Of a stretch of 41,657 bases of DNA, positions 17,422 to 24,720 are shown piece after piece (within the stretch, counting starts at the first letter, position 1; each line of letters begins with the position of its first letter). Position numbers and translations under genes: made by a program. The stretch spans positions 1 to 41,657 of the forward strand of contig SCTZ01000189.1 in the NCBI GenBank assembly GCA_004297765.1. Direction: 5' to 3'. The notes below the pieces were generated by a model. The model saw nothing but the letters and a program-made list of their open reading frames with translations, was not told where the DNA came from and ran no database searches. The stretch comes from Chloroflexota bacterium (GTDB lineage Bacteria; Chloroflexota; Dehalococcoidia; FW602-bin16).

Positions 17422-18530
17422 GTACAGAGATCATGAATTACCGAGACTTTGACGAGGACGAGCTTGATCCACTGACGCGCCAGCGCCTAGACCTCGAATT
17501 CAACGTGCTCAGTGCGTTGCGGGAGGTCTTGGGTATCGCGGCGAAAGGGGAAACTCGCCGACCCACCTATCAGGAAGCGTTTGCGTTGGGCGTCGAGTTG
17601 ATTCCCAGTTTGTTCAACCCTGAAACAAGCCTTCTCGGTCGAAAGTGGGAATCCCCGACAGTTCGCGAGTATCGTCAGCGAGCTCTGGCCGAAACAGAAC
17701 TCAGAGGAGAGCCGGTCGAAGCCCTCGAACTGATTAACAGGGAAATCATTGAGTTGGAGCGCCTGCTCGAGACCAGGGTCGATAATCTGTCATTGCTCGA
17801 ACGAAGACTCGGCCTTCTGACGGCCGCGGCACAACAACTCAGGACAAAGCGTTTCACCGAAAACCAACTTATCTTTAGGGATGTATTTGACGTCGCGAGA
17901 CCATCGCCAGTGCAAGGATGCGGCGAGACATACCGTGACTTTCAAGTGGCACCGGGGCAGATCCTCCGCGTCAGAGTGCTCCATCCCAATCCCCCGGAGT
18001 TCGCGACCGGGGCTGATTTGATCTACGAGCAGTACTGGAAGGATAGGAGGCTGGTACGCCTCGCGGCCCTGCAATACAAGACCTGGACAGGGCGGGTACT
18101 GTATAGAAACGACCGATTGACCAAACAGCTCGATAGGCTGCACCAGGCCTTTTGTGGAAACGACCTATGCAAACTCACCTCAGATAGCAGGAGGAGTGAT
18201 TCCTACCGTTTACCTTTTTGTTCGGCTTTTCTGCGCTTGACTGATCAGGTCCAGAGGCTCGATAGCCGTCTTACGTCAAGTGGCTATCACATACCCCTGT
18301 GTGTCATCAAGCGGCTTTGGGAGAACACCAAGACTGGTGGCCAGCGAATCGAGTCGCGATTCTTCATGAGCGAGTGCATCACGAACCGTATATTCGAAGA
18401 ATTGTTTAACCACAACATGTTAGGGTCCAGATGGCTAACGTACGATGAGCTTACCAAGTTGTACGTTACGTACGGTGTCCTGGAGAATGATGAGCACGTA
18501 ACCGTCAGAGTTGAGGAGTTTGCAGGTTAG
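17418..18530 (+). CDS. Unknown protein with possible PD-(D/E)XK-type motif
   Basis: About 370 residues; not recognised. The N-terminal half is helical and acidic/basic (LINREIIELERLLETRVDNL looks coiled-coil). The middle contains FATGADLIYEQYW ... LAALQYKTW. With the TTG start, D200 and Q219-x-K221 could be a D-(x18)-QxK nuclease core, which is suggestive only. A cluster of Cys (FCGNDLCKL) lies near 255. Start choice: TTG 17418 overlaps the stop of the comM fragment, with GGAG 11 nt upstream; ATG 17433 is an alternative. Base composition is lower in GC than neighbouring housekeeping genes, consistent with transfer. Confidence 0.65.
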   Translation: MSTEIMNYRDFDEDELDPLTRQRLDLEFNVLSALREVLGIAAKGETRRPTYQEAFALGVELIPSLFNPETSLLGRKWESPTVREYRQRALAETELRGEPVEALELINREIIELERLLETRVDNLSLLERRLGLLTAAAQQLRTKRFTENQLIFRDVFDVARPSPVQGCGETYRDFQVAPGQILRVRVLHPNPPEFATGADLIYEQYWKDRRLVRLAALQYKTWTGRVLYRNDRLTKQLDRLHQAFCGNDLCKLTSDSRRSDSYRLPFCSAFLRLTDQVQRLDSRLTSSGYHIPLCVIKRLWENTKTGGQRIESRFFMSECITNRIFEELFNHNMLGSRWLTYDELTKLYVTYGVLENDEHVTVRVEEFAG

Positions 18531-18673
18531 TTATGAGCGCTTGGTGTTTGGCAATCAACGATCATGCCAAGATCGACCGTCTGAACCGACCCCGCCCGAC
18601 CATACCTGATCGGTTACCTCGTAGCGTGAAATGCCGGACTTATCTTGATTCATTGTGGAACGTAGTCGATTAC

Positions 18674-18702
18674 TTGGCATTGTCCATTGTCCATGCTAGA
18701 CT
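18674..18702 (+). promoter_or_regulatory. Predicted sigma-70 promoter
   Basis: TTGGCA (18674-18679), a 17-nt spacer and TAGACT (18697-18702), with a TGc extension before the -10. It points toward the short ORF at 18746 and the HEPN-like gene at 19040. Confidence 0.5.
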
Positions 18703-18745
18703 GGCAGGCATGGGATAGCGGAGAAGCCGTTGGGGAACTGGTGTC

Positions 18746-18922
18746 GTGCCTACGAAAATGCTCGCCACCGCCGTCGCCCGACAGGATAGGCATCCTTCTA
18801 TCGATCTGTCGATCTCCAGCTCGCGCCGAGCGACCTCGGGGAAATATGATGACGGATTAGCGTATGAGGTTCCCATTGCCGCAGGCATTCCTCTTTCTTC
18901 CGAGGCACAGCACGATAACTAG
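18746..18922 (+). CDS. Possible 58-residue ORF of unknown function
   Basis: GTG 18746 (or ATG 18758) opens a frame of 58 codons ending at TAG 18920. A GGGGAA lies about 9 nt upstream, and the promoter at 18674 is correctly placed. The predicted peptide (for example KYDDGLAYEVPIAAGIPL) has ordinary composition but matches nothing I know. It may be a small antitoxin-like partner, a remnant of the next gene's 5' end, or spurious. Confidence 0.3.
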   Translation: MPTKMLATAVARQDRHPSIDLSISSSRRATSGKYDDGLAYEVPIAAGIPLSSEAQHDN

Positions 18923-19039
18923 GCGGGCCGATCGTAGCCGCGGCTCGATCGAGAACAGGTGGCACGGTACCCGACAATCTCACACGGTCTGCTCGGGACA
19001 CACCCGTGTGAGAGACCAGATGCGGGATGCCGCGATTGA

Positions 19040-20023
19040 TTGGGGGGATCACTTCTGTTTAGGCACGACCGCTTCCTTACTCGACAGGCATCTGACTGGG
19101 AGACGATCTATGGCACCTATCTGTACCCGCTCAGGGCCTTTGACGACGATGGCCAAATCAGCCTGGATTATCTCATCGAGATAATCTACAAAGTCGTGGT
19201 TGATGACACCGAGGTGATGATTACTAGAGGAGGTGGTCTCTTCATTCGCCCTCCACAGTATCTCCCAGACCTTTATCGGGATGTGCCTGGTCCTGGTAGC
19301 GCCCTGCGACGCGGTGAAGCCGTGGCCAAATTTAAAGAAAGAGCAACCGACACGTTCAACAAGTTGGTGTGCGAGTTGACTCTCCACGGTGTGGTGTCCG
19401 AACCCGCGTCGCCGGCACTAATCGGTTACGGCAAACTGATCGAGGATCGTGCACTGATAGTATCAGCGGAAGTCGGACGCGAGACTTACTTTGACCGTCT
19501 CACGCTTACGTCCATCGCTCTGCAGCATAAAGTTGCCAACTTCCCCGGATGGCTGAACGTCCATCCTCAGCAGATCTTACGGGACGCGGCGGGGCTCAAT
19601 TGCGTCAATAGCGTTGCACGTTTGGCACCGGCCGCGTCAGCGTTAGTAGCAGGGGCCTACGCGGCGTATTCCCGCCGCCAACTGGCAGAGGCGCTCATCG
19701 ACGCCTGGATCGTCATTGAACAATTCCTCGATCAGGCTTGGAAGGAATATGTCGCTGGAATCACGCTGAGGAAGCGCCAGGAAAAGCTCCAAGATCCGCG
19801 CACTTACAGCGCGGCCGTGCGCGCTGAGATTCTCCACACCGTTGGCAAACTGAGCGAGCCGCTCTACACATCAATTGAGAAAGCGCGCAAGCATCGAAAC
19901 GATCTCGCCCATGGAGCTAGAATCAGCCTGTCGAATACGCGTGATGCTGTGAATGCGCTGCATTCTGTGCTAGAGCGGGTATGCAATCGTACAGTTGCAC
20001 ATCCCGCGCCTTGGGTGCCATGA
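19040..20023 (+). CDS. HEPN-like protein with RNDLAH motif
   Basis: A 327-residue protein of unknown family. The C-terminal 120 residues look like a HEPN helical bundle: helices AYSRRQLAEALIDAWIVIEQ and AVRAEILHTVGKLSEPL, then RKHRNDLAHG, in which R286-N-D-L-A-H291 fits the HEPN RNase signature Rx4H. The N-terminal part (DYLIEIIYKVVVDD, FKERATDTFNKLVCEL) may be a sensor or partner domain. An in-frame stop lies just upstream of TTG 19040, so the N terminus cannot extend. It has no good ribosome-binding site, so the 5' end may be incomplete. A role in abortive infection is inferred from motif and neighbours. Confidence 0.62.
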   Translation: MGGSLLFRHDRFLTRQASDWETIYGTYLYPLRAFDDDGQISLDYLIEIIYKVVVDDTEVMITRGGGLFIRPPQYLPDLYRDVPGPGSALRRGEAVAKFKERATDTFNKLVCELTLHGVVSEPASPALIGYGKLIEDRALIVSAEVGRETYFDRLTLTSIALQHKVANFPGWLNVHPQQILRDAAGLNCVNSVARLAPAASALVAGAYAAYSRRQLAEALIDAWIVIEQFLDQAWKEYVAGITLRKRQEKLQDPRTYSAAVRAEILHTVGKLSEPLYTSIEKARKHRNDLAHGARISLSNTRDAVNALHSVLERVCNRTVAHPAPWVP

Positions 20024-20140
20024 ATACGGCCGCGCCTCGCCCGCTAACCGACAGATCGTATGTAAGCTGGAATGGGTGATAGAAGCACTGCCCCAAGGGC
20101 ATGGGAGGTATGCAGGGGGGCCAAGGTGCCCCATTCTTCT

Positions 20141-21046
20141 CTACAACGAGTCACAGAACGCGCCTATTTCCCGATACGCCATGTTAACAATTGCCCAGAG
20201 CAGCTGAGCCTCTGGCTTGCCAGCACGCCCCTCGCGAAGCTCGGCATTGGGATGGACCGTATCGCGAAAGTCTCGCGCTTCTCGTCCTAAGCGTCCAGTT
20301 CGCTGGCTTAGGATCTTCATCTTCTCCGCTGCTTCGATGAGCGCTGTCAAACTTATTGCGCTCCAGTCGATCTGTTTATTCGTCTTTGGCCCAATCGTGC
20401 GGAATCCTTGTACGGCCGATTCGTAGTCCGTCAGTAATGCTACCTCCGGTCTTTGGAAAACATCGAGAAGCATTCCCTCGATAATGCCCCCGGACAAGAT
20501 TGCTGACGCTTTGAAAGCCCCTACGGCGAACGCCCGTTGAGCCTCGATGTAGTCGTTTGCCAACATGAGGCGAAGCAATGGATTGGCGATGAAGTCAAAA
20601 GGGTATGCATCCAGCCGTGGCAAGTTGAACTGTTCACGTCGTATGTCGTCGAGCTTGGCAAGTATCTGTTGCAGGTCCTCTCCGCTCTCAGCGCGCAGGA
20701 CATCACTAGCCGACTGTGTCGGCCGCTTGACGCCCACAAGCTCACCCAGTATCAACTGCAACCTGTCGATTAGGATCGATAGGCGCTCGTCCAGGCGGCG
20801 AGATACCACTGCTGGCCCCGCTTGACCCCACTGCAGGTTGGCGTCGGGCATCTCGATGAGCCTCTTGCCGATGACTGGGTCGTTGGGGAAAAGGTGTACC
20901 GAAACGCTAGCGAGGTAGTTGTAGCGCTCCATCTGGATGTCGTCTTCGATGAAGCTGTTTGCTTTGATGTTCGCGCGGACCTTGTCTCGAAGATCGATAG
21001 CTTGCTGTAAGACAATTGGACCTTGAACGCTAACTGCTCGATCCAT
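20141..21046 (-). CDS. HEPN/DUF4145-like protein, putative
   Basis: A 301-residue protein, mostly helical. The C-terminal segment GREARDFRDTVHPNAELREG resembles the conserved R-x-(F/Y)-R-N-x-x-H-P motif of DUF4145-type HEPN domains; R258 and H265 give Rx6H. Before it, IEAQRAFAVGAFKASAILSGGIIEGMLLD is the helix pair usually seen ahead of that motif. ATG 21046 has GGGAGG 5 nt upstream, and a promoter with a consensus -35 lies just beyond. It is divergent from comM and convergent with the HEPN-like gene at 19040. Exact function is unknown. Confidence 0.7.
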   Translation of the reverse strand: MDRAVSVQGPIVLQQAIDLRDKVRANIKANSFIEDDIQMERYNYLASVSVHLFPNDPVIGKRLIEMPDANLQWGQAGPAVVSRRLDERLSILIDRLQLILGELVGVKRPTQSASDVLRAESGEDLQQILAKLDDIRREQFNLPRLDAYPFDFIANPLLRLMLANDYIEAQRAFAVGAFKASAILSGGIIEGMLLDVFQRPEVALLTDYESAVQGFRTIGPKTNKQIDWSAISLTALIEAAEKMKILSQRTGRLGREARDFRDTVHPNAELREGRAGKPEAQLLWAIVNMAYREIGAFCDSL

Positions 21047-21097
21047 CTGAGCCTCCCGCCCCTGCTACCTTGGGCGCTGACTTATCGTGACGCCAGC

Positions 21098-21126
21098 AAA
21101 GTATCATGCGGTAGGTCACATGTCAA
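21098..21126 (-). promoter_or_regulatory. Predicted promoter of the HEPN/DUF4145-like gene
   Basis: On the minus strand: consensus TTGACA (21126-21121), a 17-nt spacer and TACTTT (21103-21098), 51 bp from the ATG. It is back to back with the comM promoter. Confidence 0.6.
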
Positions 21127-21201
21127 CCTGAAGTTCTACGATCGCGCCTGAGGTCGGCGCGACGTTTGACGGCGGGGGTATGGGGAAGTTGTGATGCCAG
21201 C

Positions 21202-21230
21202 TTGACTCCCAGCCACCTGCCGATTATCAT
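21202..21230 (+). promoter_or_regulatory. comM promoter (copy C, intact gene)
   Basis: TTGACT (21202-21207), a 17-nt spacer and TATCAT (21225-21230), 29 bp before ATG 21259. The GAGAGAAGAGGG Shine-Dalgarno follows. The same unit is duplicated at 13879 and 17151. Confidence 0.75.
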
Positions 21231-21258
21231 ACAGCCAACCACGAGAGAAGAGGGTTGC

Positions 21259-22782
21259 ATGATGCTGGCCAAAGCTCTGAGTTGCGCAGTCGTCGGGCTG
21301 GAGGGGGCTCTGGTGGAGGTTGAGGTGGATATTGCCCCCGGGATGCCGGCTTTCTCCATCGTGGGGCTGCCCGACGCCGCAGTGCAGGAGTCCAAAGAGC
21401 GTGTCAGGGCCGCCATCCGCAACTCCGGCGGGCAGTTCCCCATTAAGCGCATCACAGTCAACCTGGCCCCGGCCGACATAAAGAAAGAGGGCCCAGCGTA
21501 TGACCTTCCGATCGCCGTGGGCATCCTGCTGGCCTCCGAGCAAACCTCTCTGAACGGCCGACGGGCGCTCTTCCTCGGCGAGTTATCCCTTGACGGCGCT
21601 CTCCGCCACACGGCCGGGATCCTGCCCATGGTCGCTCTGGCCCAGGAGCGGGGTATCAGCACCGTCTTCGTGCCCAGCGTGGATGCGGCCGAGGCCGCGC
21701 TGGTGGAGGGCATGACAATCCTGCCCGTCCAGACGCTATCCGAGCTGATCCACTTCCTGAATGGCGCGCTCCCCATCATCCCCTACAAGACGGACGGTCT
21801 GGCCTTCGAGGTCGGCGCCGAGGACTACCCCCTGGACATGCTCAACGTCAAAGGGCAAGAGCACGCCAAGCGGGCTCTGGAGGTGGCGGCCAGTGGTGGG
21901 CACAACGTTCTCATGAGCGGCGCACCGGGGACGGGTAAGACCATGCTGGCCCGAGCCACGCCCTCCATTATGCCCCGCCTTACGCCCGGCGAGGCGCTGG
22001 AGGTGACGAAGATCTACAGTGTGGCTGGCATGCTTCCTACAGACCGTCCCCTGATCACTCAGCGTCCCTTCCGCTCTCCGCATCACACCATCTCCCACGC
22101 CGGTCTGGTGGGCGGCGGCCGTTTTCCTCGTCCCGGCGAGATCAGCCTGAGCCACCGCGGTGTGCTCTTTCTCGACGAGCTACCGGAGTTCCCGCCCAAC
22201 GGCCTGGAGGCTCTGCGCCAGCCTCTGGAGGACAAGATCGTCACCATCAGCCGGGCCCAGGGCACCGTCACTTTTCCGGCAAACTTTATGTTAATTGCCG
22301 CCCTCAACCCATGCCCCTGCGGCTATCTTGGCGATAGCATGCGCGAATGCACCTGCTCTCAGAACATGATTTCCCGCTACCAGAAGCGCCTCAGCGGACC
22401 CCTTCTCGACCGCATCGACATCCATCTCGAAGTGCCTCGCGTGGCCTATGAGAAGCTCACCGATGATCGTCTGGGCGAGCCGTCTTCCGCCGTTCGAGCG
22501 CGTGTGGAGGCGGCCCGCGCCGTCCAGCGCCGCCGGTTCGAGGGTACTCGTCTGGTCTGCAACGCGGAGATGGCTCCCGCCGAGGTCCGCCAGCACTGTA
22601 AGGTAGATGGGGTTGGTCAGAGTCTCCTCAAGGCCGCCATGTCCCAACTCCACCTCTCCGCCCGGGCCTTCCACCGCATCCTCAAGCTCGCTCGCACCAT
22701 CGCCGATCTGGACGGCATGGAGATGATCGAGGCGCGGCACGTGGCGGAGGCGATACAGTATCGGCCGCGGGGGAGAGGCTAG
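21259..22782 (+). CDS. comM: ComM-like Mg-chelatase-family AAA+ ATPase (YifB)
   Basis: A 507-residue protein, full family length. The N-terminal ChlI/Lon-protease-like domain (about 1-180) has GLEGALVEVEVDIAPG, GLPDAAVQESKERVR and INLAP-type motifs (TVNLAPADIKKEG). The AAA+ domain has Walker A GAPGTGKT (about 224-231), the conserved RPFRSPHHT segment and Walker B LFLDELPEF. Cysteines in NPCPCGYLG and CTCS follow, and the C-terminal Mg-chelatase helical domain ends in EAIQYRPRGRG. In transformable bacteria ComM is a hexameric helicase driving branch migration of incoming DNA; here the role is by family. comM is also a documented integration site for resistance islands in Acinetobacter, which is relevant to the fragments around this copy. 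Confidence 0.95.
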   Translation: MMLAKALSCAVVGLEGALVEVEVDIAPGMPAFSIVGLPDAAVQESKERVRAAIRNSGGQFPIKRITVNLAPADIKKEGPAYDLPIAVGILLASEQTSLNGRRALFLGELSLDGALRHTAGILPMVALAQERGISTVFVPSVDAAEAALVEGMTILPVQTLSELIHFLNGALPIIPYKTDGLAFEVGAEDYPLDMLNVKGQEHAKRALEVAASGGHNVLMSGAPGTGKTMLARATPSIMPRLTPGEALEVTKIYSVAGMLPTDRPLITQRPFRSPHHTISHAGLVGGGRFPRPGEISLSHRGVLFLDELPEFPPNGLEALRQPLEDKIVTISRAQGTVTFPANFMLIAALNPCPCGYLGDSMRECTCSQNMISRYQKRLSGPLLDRIDIHLEVPRVAYEKLTDDRLGEPSSAVRARVEAARAVQRRRFEGTRLVCNAEMAPAEVRQHCKVDGVGQSLLKAAMSQLHLSARAFHRILKLARTIADLDGMEMIEARHVAEAIQYRPRGRG

Positions 22783-22790
22783 TTTGGCGA

Positions 22791-22796
22791 TATAAT
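22791..22796 (+). promoter_or_regulatory. -10 element for the first MNT/HEPN module
   Basis: TATAAT begins 9 nt after the comM stop and 48 bp before the MNT gene. No -35 match is seen; that position falls inside the comM 3' end. The 3' relic at 24380 is also followed by TATAAT. Confidence 0.45.
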
Positions 22797-22838
22797 TGAA
22801 CCATCGAGCTTGATCCTCGAGATAGGAGGGCTGTCCGT

Positions 22839-23180
22839 ATGCAGTCAGACGCGTCGGCAATGATCAGCGAGGCAAAGCATGCGATCCTCGAAAAGGCCGG
22901 AAAGCATGTGCGGCTTCTGGTACTCTATGGGTCCGAGGCTCGGAGAGAGGCAACGCCAGAATCGGATATCGATCTGCTTGTCGTGCTAGACGTTCGGGAC
23001 GCTTCTGCTGAGCAGCTCATGGAAGACGCTGTCTACGATGTCATGTGGAAGCATGGTTTTCCACGCCTAGTTTCCCTGTGTTTCATGACGGCTGGCGACT
23101 TCCAGAGACAATCCCAGAGAGGGTACAGCTTTGTCCGCAATGTTGAAGAGGAAGGGATAGTCCTGTGGCAAGCAGCCTAG
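22839..23180 (+). CDS. MNT-type nucleotidyltransferase antitoxin
   Basis: A 113-residue minimal nucleotidyltransferase. The catalytic signature GSX10DXD is complete: G31-S32 in LYGSEARRE, then D43-I-D45 in SDIDLLVVL. Proteins of this class pair with HEPN toxins; some AMPylate the toxin to neutralise it. GGAGG lies 8-10 nt before ATG 22839. The HEPN partner overlaps its end by 16 bp. It directly follows comM. Confidence 0.88.
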   Translation: MQSDASAMISEAKHAILEKAGKHVRLLVLYGSEARREATPESDIDLLVVLDVRDASAEQLMEDAVYDVMWKHGFPRLVSLCFMTAGDFQRQSQRGYSFVRNVEEEGIVLWQAA

Positions 23181-23563
23181 AAGAGCCCATGAAGTGGCTT
23201 TTCAAAGCCGAACGGACTCTGCAAGAGGCTGTGGCCCTCGCCGATGCAGGACTGTATGGCGGTTCCGTCTCCCGGGCCTACTACGCAATGTTCTATGCGG
23301 CAAAGGCGGCCGTGGTGAGCGAGGGGGTTCGATCGAAGAAACACTCCGGCGTAATATCGATGTTTGGTCGCCTATTCACCGGGACCGGCAGACTCGATCC
23401 GCGATTCCATCGGACGTTGATACGTGCCTTTCGATGGCGAGAAGAAGCGGACTACCTGGTGGAGTCCTTACCGTCCGAGAATGAGGCCCGAGATCGGATA
23501 CTGTCAGCGGAGGAATTCGTGCGGGCGGTGAAAGCATTGCTGATATCGGGAGAGATGGCGTGA
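23165..23563 (+). CDS. HEPN-domain toxin (COG1895 type)
   Basis: A 132-residue HEPN protein. The hallmark helix SVSRAYYAMFYAAKAAVVSEG and the following SKKHSGVISMFGRLF are typical of the COG1895 branch that pairs with MNT proteins. The canonical Rx4-6H RNase motif is not obvious, as is common in this branch. The GTG at 23165 is chosen because AGGAAGGG lies about 10 nt upstream and it gives a 16-bp overlap with the MNT gene; ATG 23189 is an alternative. A decayed copy of its 3' end lies at 24615. Confidence 0.85.
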   Translation: MASSLEEPMKWLFKAERTLQEAVALADAGLYGGSVSRAYYAMFYAAKAAVVSEGVRSKKHSGVISMFGRLFTGTGRLDPRFHRTLIRAFRWREEADYLVESLPSENEARDRILSAEEFVRAVKALLISGEMA

Positions 23564-23669
23564 GTTCTTTGGCCAGAAGGAGCCGACTGGTCGTTGCCAT
23601 TGATGTTCAAGTGACCTATTGCAGCAGCGAGTGGTGGAAGAACCGGCAGAAACGGGAATGGGAGATCGT

Positions 23670-23975
23670 ATGACTCGCAGGACTCTTGACCGAGACGAAA
23701 TCATCCGAAGGTTGAAGGAGTCGCTCCCCGAGCTTCAGGACCATTACGGCGTCCGAACTATGGGACTGTTTGGCTCGTACGCGCGCCACGAGGCGCGCAA
23801 GAGTAGCGACGTCGATCTTCTGGTCGAGTTCGACCGGACGCCGAGCCTTCTGACGTTCGTAGAGCTGGAGCTTCTACTGAGCGACCGGCTTGGCATCAAA
23901 GTCGACCTCGTGATGAAAAGCGCACTCAAGCCTGGCATCGGCAAGCGCATCCTGAGCGAAATCCTCACGATATGA
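23670..23975 (+). CDS. MntA-type nucleotidyltransferase antitoxin
   Basis: A 101-residue protein with the catalytic signature GSX10DXD: G35-S36 (LFGSYARHE) and D47-V-D49 (SSDVDLLVEF). In characterised MntA/HepT pairs the antitoxin adds AMP units to a tyrosine of the toxin. ATG 23670 has GGGAG 5 nt upstream; an upstream in-frame ATG at 23661 is possible. The stop overlaps the next start as ATGA. Confidence 0.9.
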   Translation: MTRRTLDRDEIIRRLKESLPELQDHYGVRTMGLFGSYARHEARKSSDVDLLVEFDRTPSLLTFVELELLLSDRLGIKVDLVMKSALKPGIGKRILSEILTI

Positions 23976-24331
23976 AGGCGCAGCGAGAGTATGACGACTA
24001 CGTTCGCGACATGCTTGACGCGGTCGCGAAGGCTTTGCTCTTCACGCAAGGCATGGACTACGCGGCGTTCGCGGCCGACGAAAAGACCGTCTATGCGGTC
24101 GTTCGCGCCCTGGAGTTGCTGGGGGAGGCCAGCAAGGGCATTCCCAAGTCCGTCCGCGACAGATACCCGGGTTTGCCTTGGCGAGCTATGGCAGGCATGC
24201 GCGATCGCCTCATCCATGGATACTTCGGTGTCGATCTGGAAGTCGTCTGGAAGGCGGTGCAGGAGGATCTGCCGACCCTCAAGCCCAAGCTGGAGCAACT
24301 CCTGACTGAAACCCAAGAGACCAAGCAGTAG
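23972..24331 (+). CDS. HepT-type HEPN ribonuclease toxin (DUF86)
   Basis: A 119-residue DUF86/HepT protein. It carries the complete RX4HXY motif: R77-DRLI-H82-G-Y84 in MRDRLIHGYF. The motif combines the RNase residues with the tyrosine that MntA modifies. Other family features are VRALELLGEASKGIP and LPWRAMAGM. It overlaps the antitoxin by 4 bp, giving a coupled module. It lies between the first MNT/HEPN pair and the comM 3' relic. Confidence 0.93.
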   Translation: MKAQREYDDYVRDMLDAVAKALLFTQGMDYAAFAADEKTVYAVVRALELLGEASKGIPKSVRDRYPGLPWRAMAGMRDRLIHGYFGVDLEVVWKAVQEDLPTLKPKLEQLLTETQETKQ

Positions 24332-24379
24332 TTCATACGAGTCATCTTCCGGTAGCTCACCCATGCCGATCGCCACGTA

Positions 24380-24481
24380 CTCAAGCTCGCTCGCACCATC
24401 GCCGATCTGGACGGCATGGAGATGATCGAGGCGCGGCACGTGGCGGAAGCGATCCAGTATCGACCGAGGGGAAGAGGCTAG
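24380..24481 (+). pseudogene. comM 3' fragment (last ~33 codons)
   Basis: This segment repeats comM 22682-22783 with about five substitutions, including the stop. The frame still reads KLARTIADLDGMEMIEARHV and then AEAIQYRPRGRG before TAG 24479. It is in direct orientation to comM, so the two copies flank both MNT/HEPN modules as ~100-bp direct repeats. Nothing upstream of it resembles the rest of comM. Confidence 0.9.
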
Positions 24482-24487
24482 AAGTGG

Positions 24488-24493
24488 TATAAT
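24488..24493 (+). promoter_or_regulatory. -10-like TATAAT after the comM relic
   Basis: TATAAT lies 6 nt after the relic's stop, mirroring the TATAAT 8 nt after intact comM. In the relic no intact gene follows. Confidence 0.35.
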
Positions 24494-24614
24494 GGGGGCG
24501 CGTGGGCGGGCCATGAGTTCGAGCATAGCGGATAGGGCGGAATTGGAGAGAGCGCGTCGAGCGGTTCCCAAAGGCATTTCTCCGCTGGTCCGAGAGGCGT
24601 GTGTTTTATGACGA

Positions 24615-24659
24615 GCAGAAGAATTCGTGCGGGCAGTGAAAGCAATGCTGTCTAGCTGA
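24615..24659 (+). pseudogene. Relic of a COG1895 HEPN gene 3' end
   Basis: GCAGAAGAATTCGTGCGGGC and the next bases match the end of the HEPN gene at 23507-23543, with about four differences in 36 bp. Translated, AEEFVRAVKAMLSS then stop, compared with AEEFVRAVKALL in the intact toxin. With the comM relic just upstream, this shows that the comM-MNT-HEPN order once existed twice, and that the second copy lost its middle. The rest of 24494-24614 shows no gene. Confidence 0.75.
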
Positions 24660-24662
24660 CAC

Positions 24663-24691
24663 CTGACCGGAAAGTCTCTAGGATGTACAAT
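24663..24691 (+). promoter_or_regulatory. Predicted promoter of the membrane SpeE-like gene
   Basis: CTGACC (24663-24668), a 17-nt spacer and TACAAT (24686-24691), 30 bp before ATG 24721. Confidence 0.55.
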
Positions 24692-24720
24692 GAATAGAGA
24701 CGTCATCAGAGGTTGTATTC

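Larger units (their letters stand above)
18531..19039. other. 509-bp gap with promoter, short ORF and inverted repeat
   Basis: This stretch between two accessory genes has no long gene. It holds a good promoter at 18674, a possible 58-codon ORF at 18746 and an inverted repeat TCTCACACGG (18978-18987) with CCGTGTGAGA (19004-19013). The repeat sits just before the next gene and could be an operator. Together these suggest either a missed small gene or a damaged 5' end of the downstream gene. Confidence 0.4.

Noticed and set aside
13879..24481. Integrase-driven genomic island
   Set aside because: No integrase, transposase or tRNA target is visible; the comM fragments show rearrangement but the agent is unknown.
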